Source: Quadrisphaera sp. INWT6 (GTDB lineage Bacteria > Actinomycetota > Actinomycetes > Actinomycetales > Quadrisphaeraceae). Taken from it: a stretch of DNA of 64,000 nucleotides. Positions 63,557 to 64,000 of this stretch are shown here, piece after piece (position 1 is the stretch's first letter; each line of letters starts with the position of its first letter). The notes beneath the pieces were generated by a model. It ran no database searches. It was not told where the DNA came from and saw only the letters and a list, made by a program, of their open reading frames with translations. The DNA is taken from contig NZ_VUOH01000001.1 of NCBI RefSeq assembly GCF_015390235.1, forward strand, positions 992,001 through 1,056,000, read 5' to 3'. The position numbers and the translations under genes were made by a program.

Positions 63557-64000
63557 ATGAGCTCGGGAAGCACGAAGAGCACCAGCGTCGACAGCTTCAA
63601 AGCGCGGGGCGAGCTGCAGGTCGGCTCGAAGAGCTACGAGCTCTACCGCCTCTCCGCGGTGGAGGGGGCCGCTGACCTGCCCTTCTCCCTGAAGGTGCTG
63701 CTGGAGAACCTCCTGCGCACCGAGGACGGCGCGAACACCACCGCCGAGCACGTGCGCGCGCTCGCCGGGTGGGACCCGTCGTCCGAGCCGGACACCGAGA
63801 TCCAGTTCACCCCCGCGCGCGTGGTGATGCAGGACTTCACCGGCGTCCCCTGCATCGTCGACCTCGCCACCATGCGCGAGGCCGTCGCGGAGCTCGGCGG
63901 CGACCCGTCCAAGGTGAACCCCCTGGCCCCCGCCGAGCTGGTCATCGACCACTCCGTCATCGTCGACGTGTTCGGCCGCCAGGACGCCTTCGAGCGCAAC
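63557..64000 (+). CDS. acnA: aconitate hydratase, 5' part
   Basis: First 148 codons of aconitase A, the citrate-isocitrate enzyme of the TCA cycle with a [4Fe-4S] cluster. The start [20 protein letters not shown] is followed by family segments [80 protein letters not shown] and [22 protein letters not shown] 63557 has GGGAGG 6 bases upstream. The gene runs off the window before the cluster cysteines. Confidence 0.96.
   Translation, partial: MSSGSTKSTSVDSFKARGELQVGSKSYELYRLSAVEGAADLPFSLKVLLENLLRTEDGANTTAEHVRALAGWDPSSEPDTEIQFTPARVVMQDFTGVPCIVDLATMREAVAELGGDPSKVNPLAPAELVIDHSVIVDVFGRQDAFERN

Overview
The window is about 64 kb of very GC-rich DNA with GTG and ATG starts, many 4-base ATGA/GTGA gene overlaps, an actinobacterial-type 16S gene, a long actinobacterial 23S rRNA, a SAM-IV riboswitch, tlyA, sepH, a principal sigma factor with a long Ala/Lys/Pro-rich N-terminus, and gene orders that match Mycobacterium and Streptomyces chromosomes. 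I read it as core chromosome of a free-living actinobacterium. The 16S looks Kineosporiales-like (Kineococcus/Quadrisphaera relatives), but that is a judgement by eye.

Layout. (1) 1-4.7 kb: end of argF, argR, argH, then mpg and tyrS; argG is absent from its usual place. (2) 4.7-10.6 kb: a complete rrn operon (promoter, leader, 16S, 23S, 5S, terminator) with no spacer tRNA. (3) 10.6-22.2 kb: an RGG-rich TPR protein, a small TPR protein, HAD phosphatase, two hypotheticals, tlyA, nadK, recN, pyrG, Nudix, EcsC-like and DUF1232 genes; the order follows M. tuberculosis Rv1688-Rv1700. (4) 22.2-26.9 kb: DUF4192, then a SAM-IV riboswitch controlling metY-metX, then a Usp protein. (5) 27-40.4 kb: principal sigma factor, DUF456, DUF7455, parE, an amino-acid permease, GNAT, parC, a large zinc-ribbon membrane protein and a nitroreductase. 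(6) 40.4-58.4 kb: PatA-like acetyltransferase, DUF5998, phosphodiesterase-like gene, tdk, sepH, ferrochelatase, inositol phosphatase, DUF4193, DUF3093, dut, DUF3710, OB-fold, DUF3159, two trkA genes, an APC/KUP-type permease and a TRAM methyltransferase; from DUF4193 onward this parallels Rv2689c-Rv2699c. (7) 58.4-63.4 kb: an iron-siderophore locus (siderophore-interacting reductase, lipoprotein, two permeases, ATPase) with an IdeR/DtxR-like iron box. (8) 63.4-64 kb: start of aconitase behind a palindromic operator.

Three things cross gene boundaries. First, seven genes carry single-base indels (mpg, amino-acid permease, nitroreductase, one trkA, the TRAM methyltransferase, the siderophore-interacting protein and the siderophore lipoprotein), four of them within 5 kb; consensus errors look likelier than decay because the flanking frames are intact. 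Second, many genes have a TAnnnT -10 box 6-8 bases before the start codon and no Shine-Dalgarno, which points to leaderless mRNAs. Third, a CTTGAGAACT-type element precedes each rRNA gene. I see no CRISPR array, prophage, insertion sequence, tRNA, toxin-antitoxin pair or secondary-metabolite cluster, and no obviously new multi-gene system. The most unusual single gene is the RGG/TPR/EDA-repeat protein directly behind the rRNA operon.
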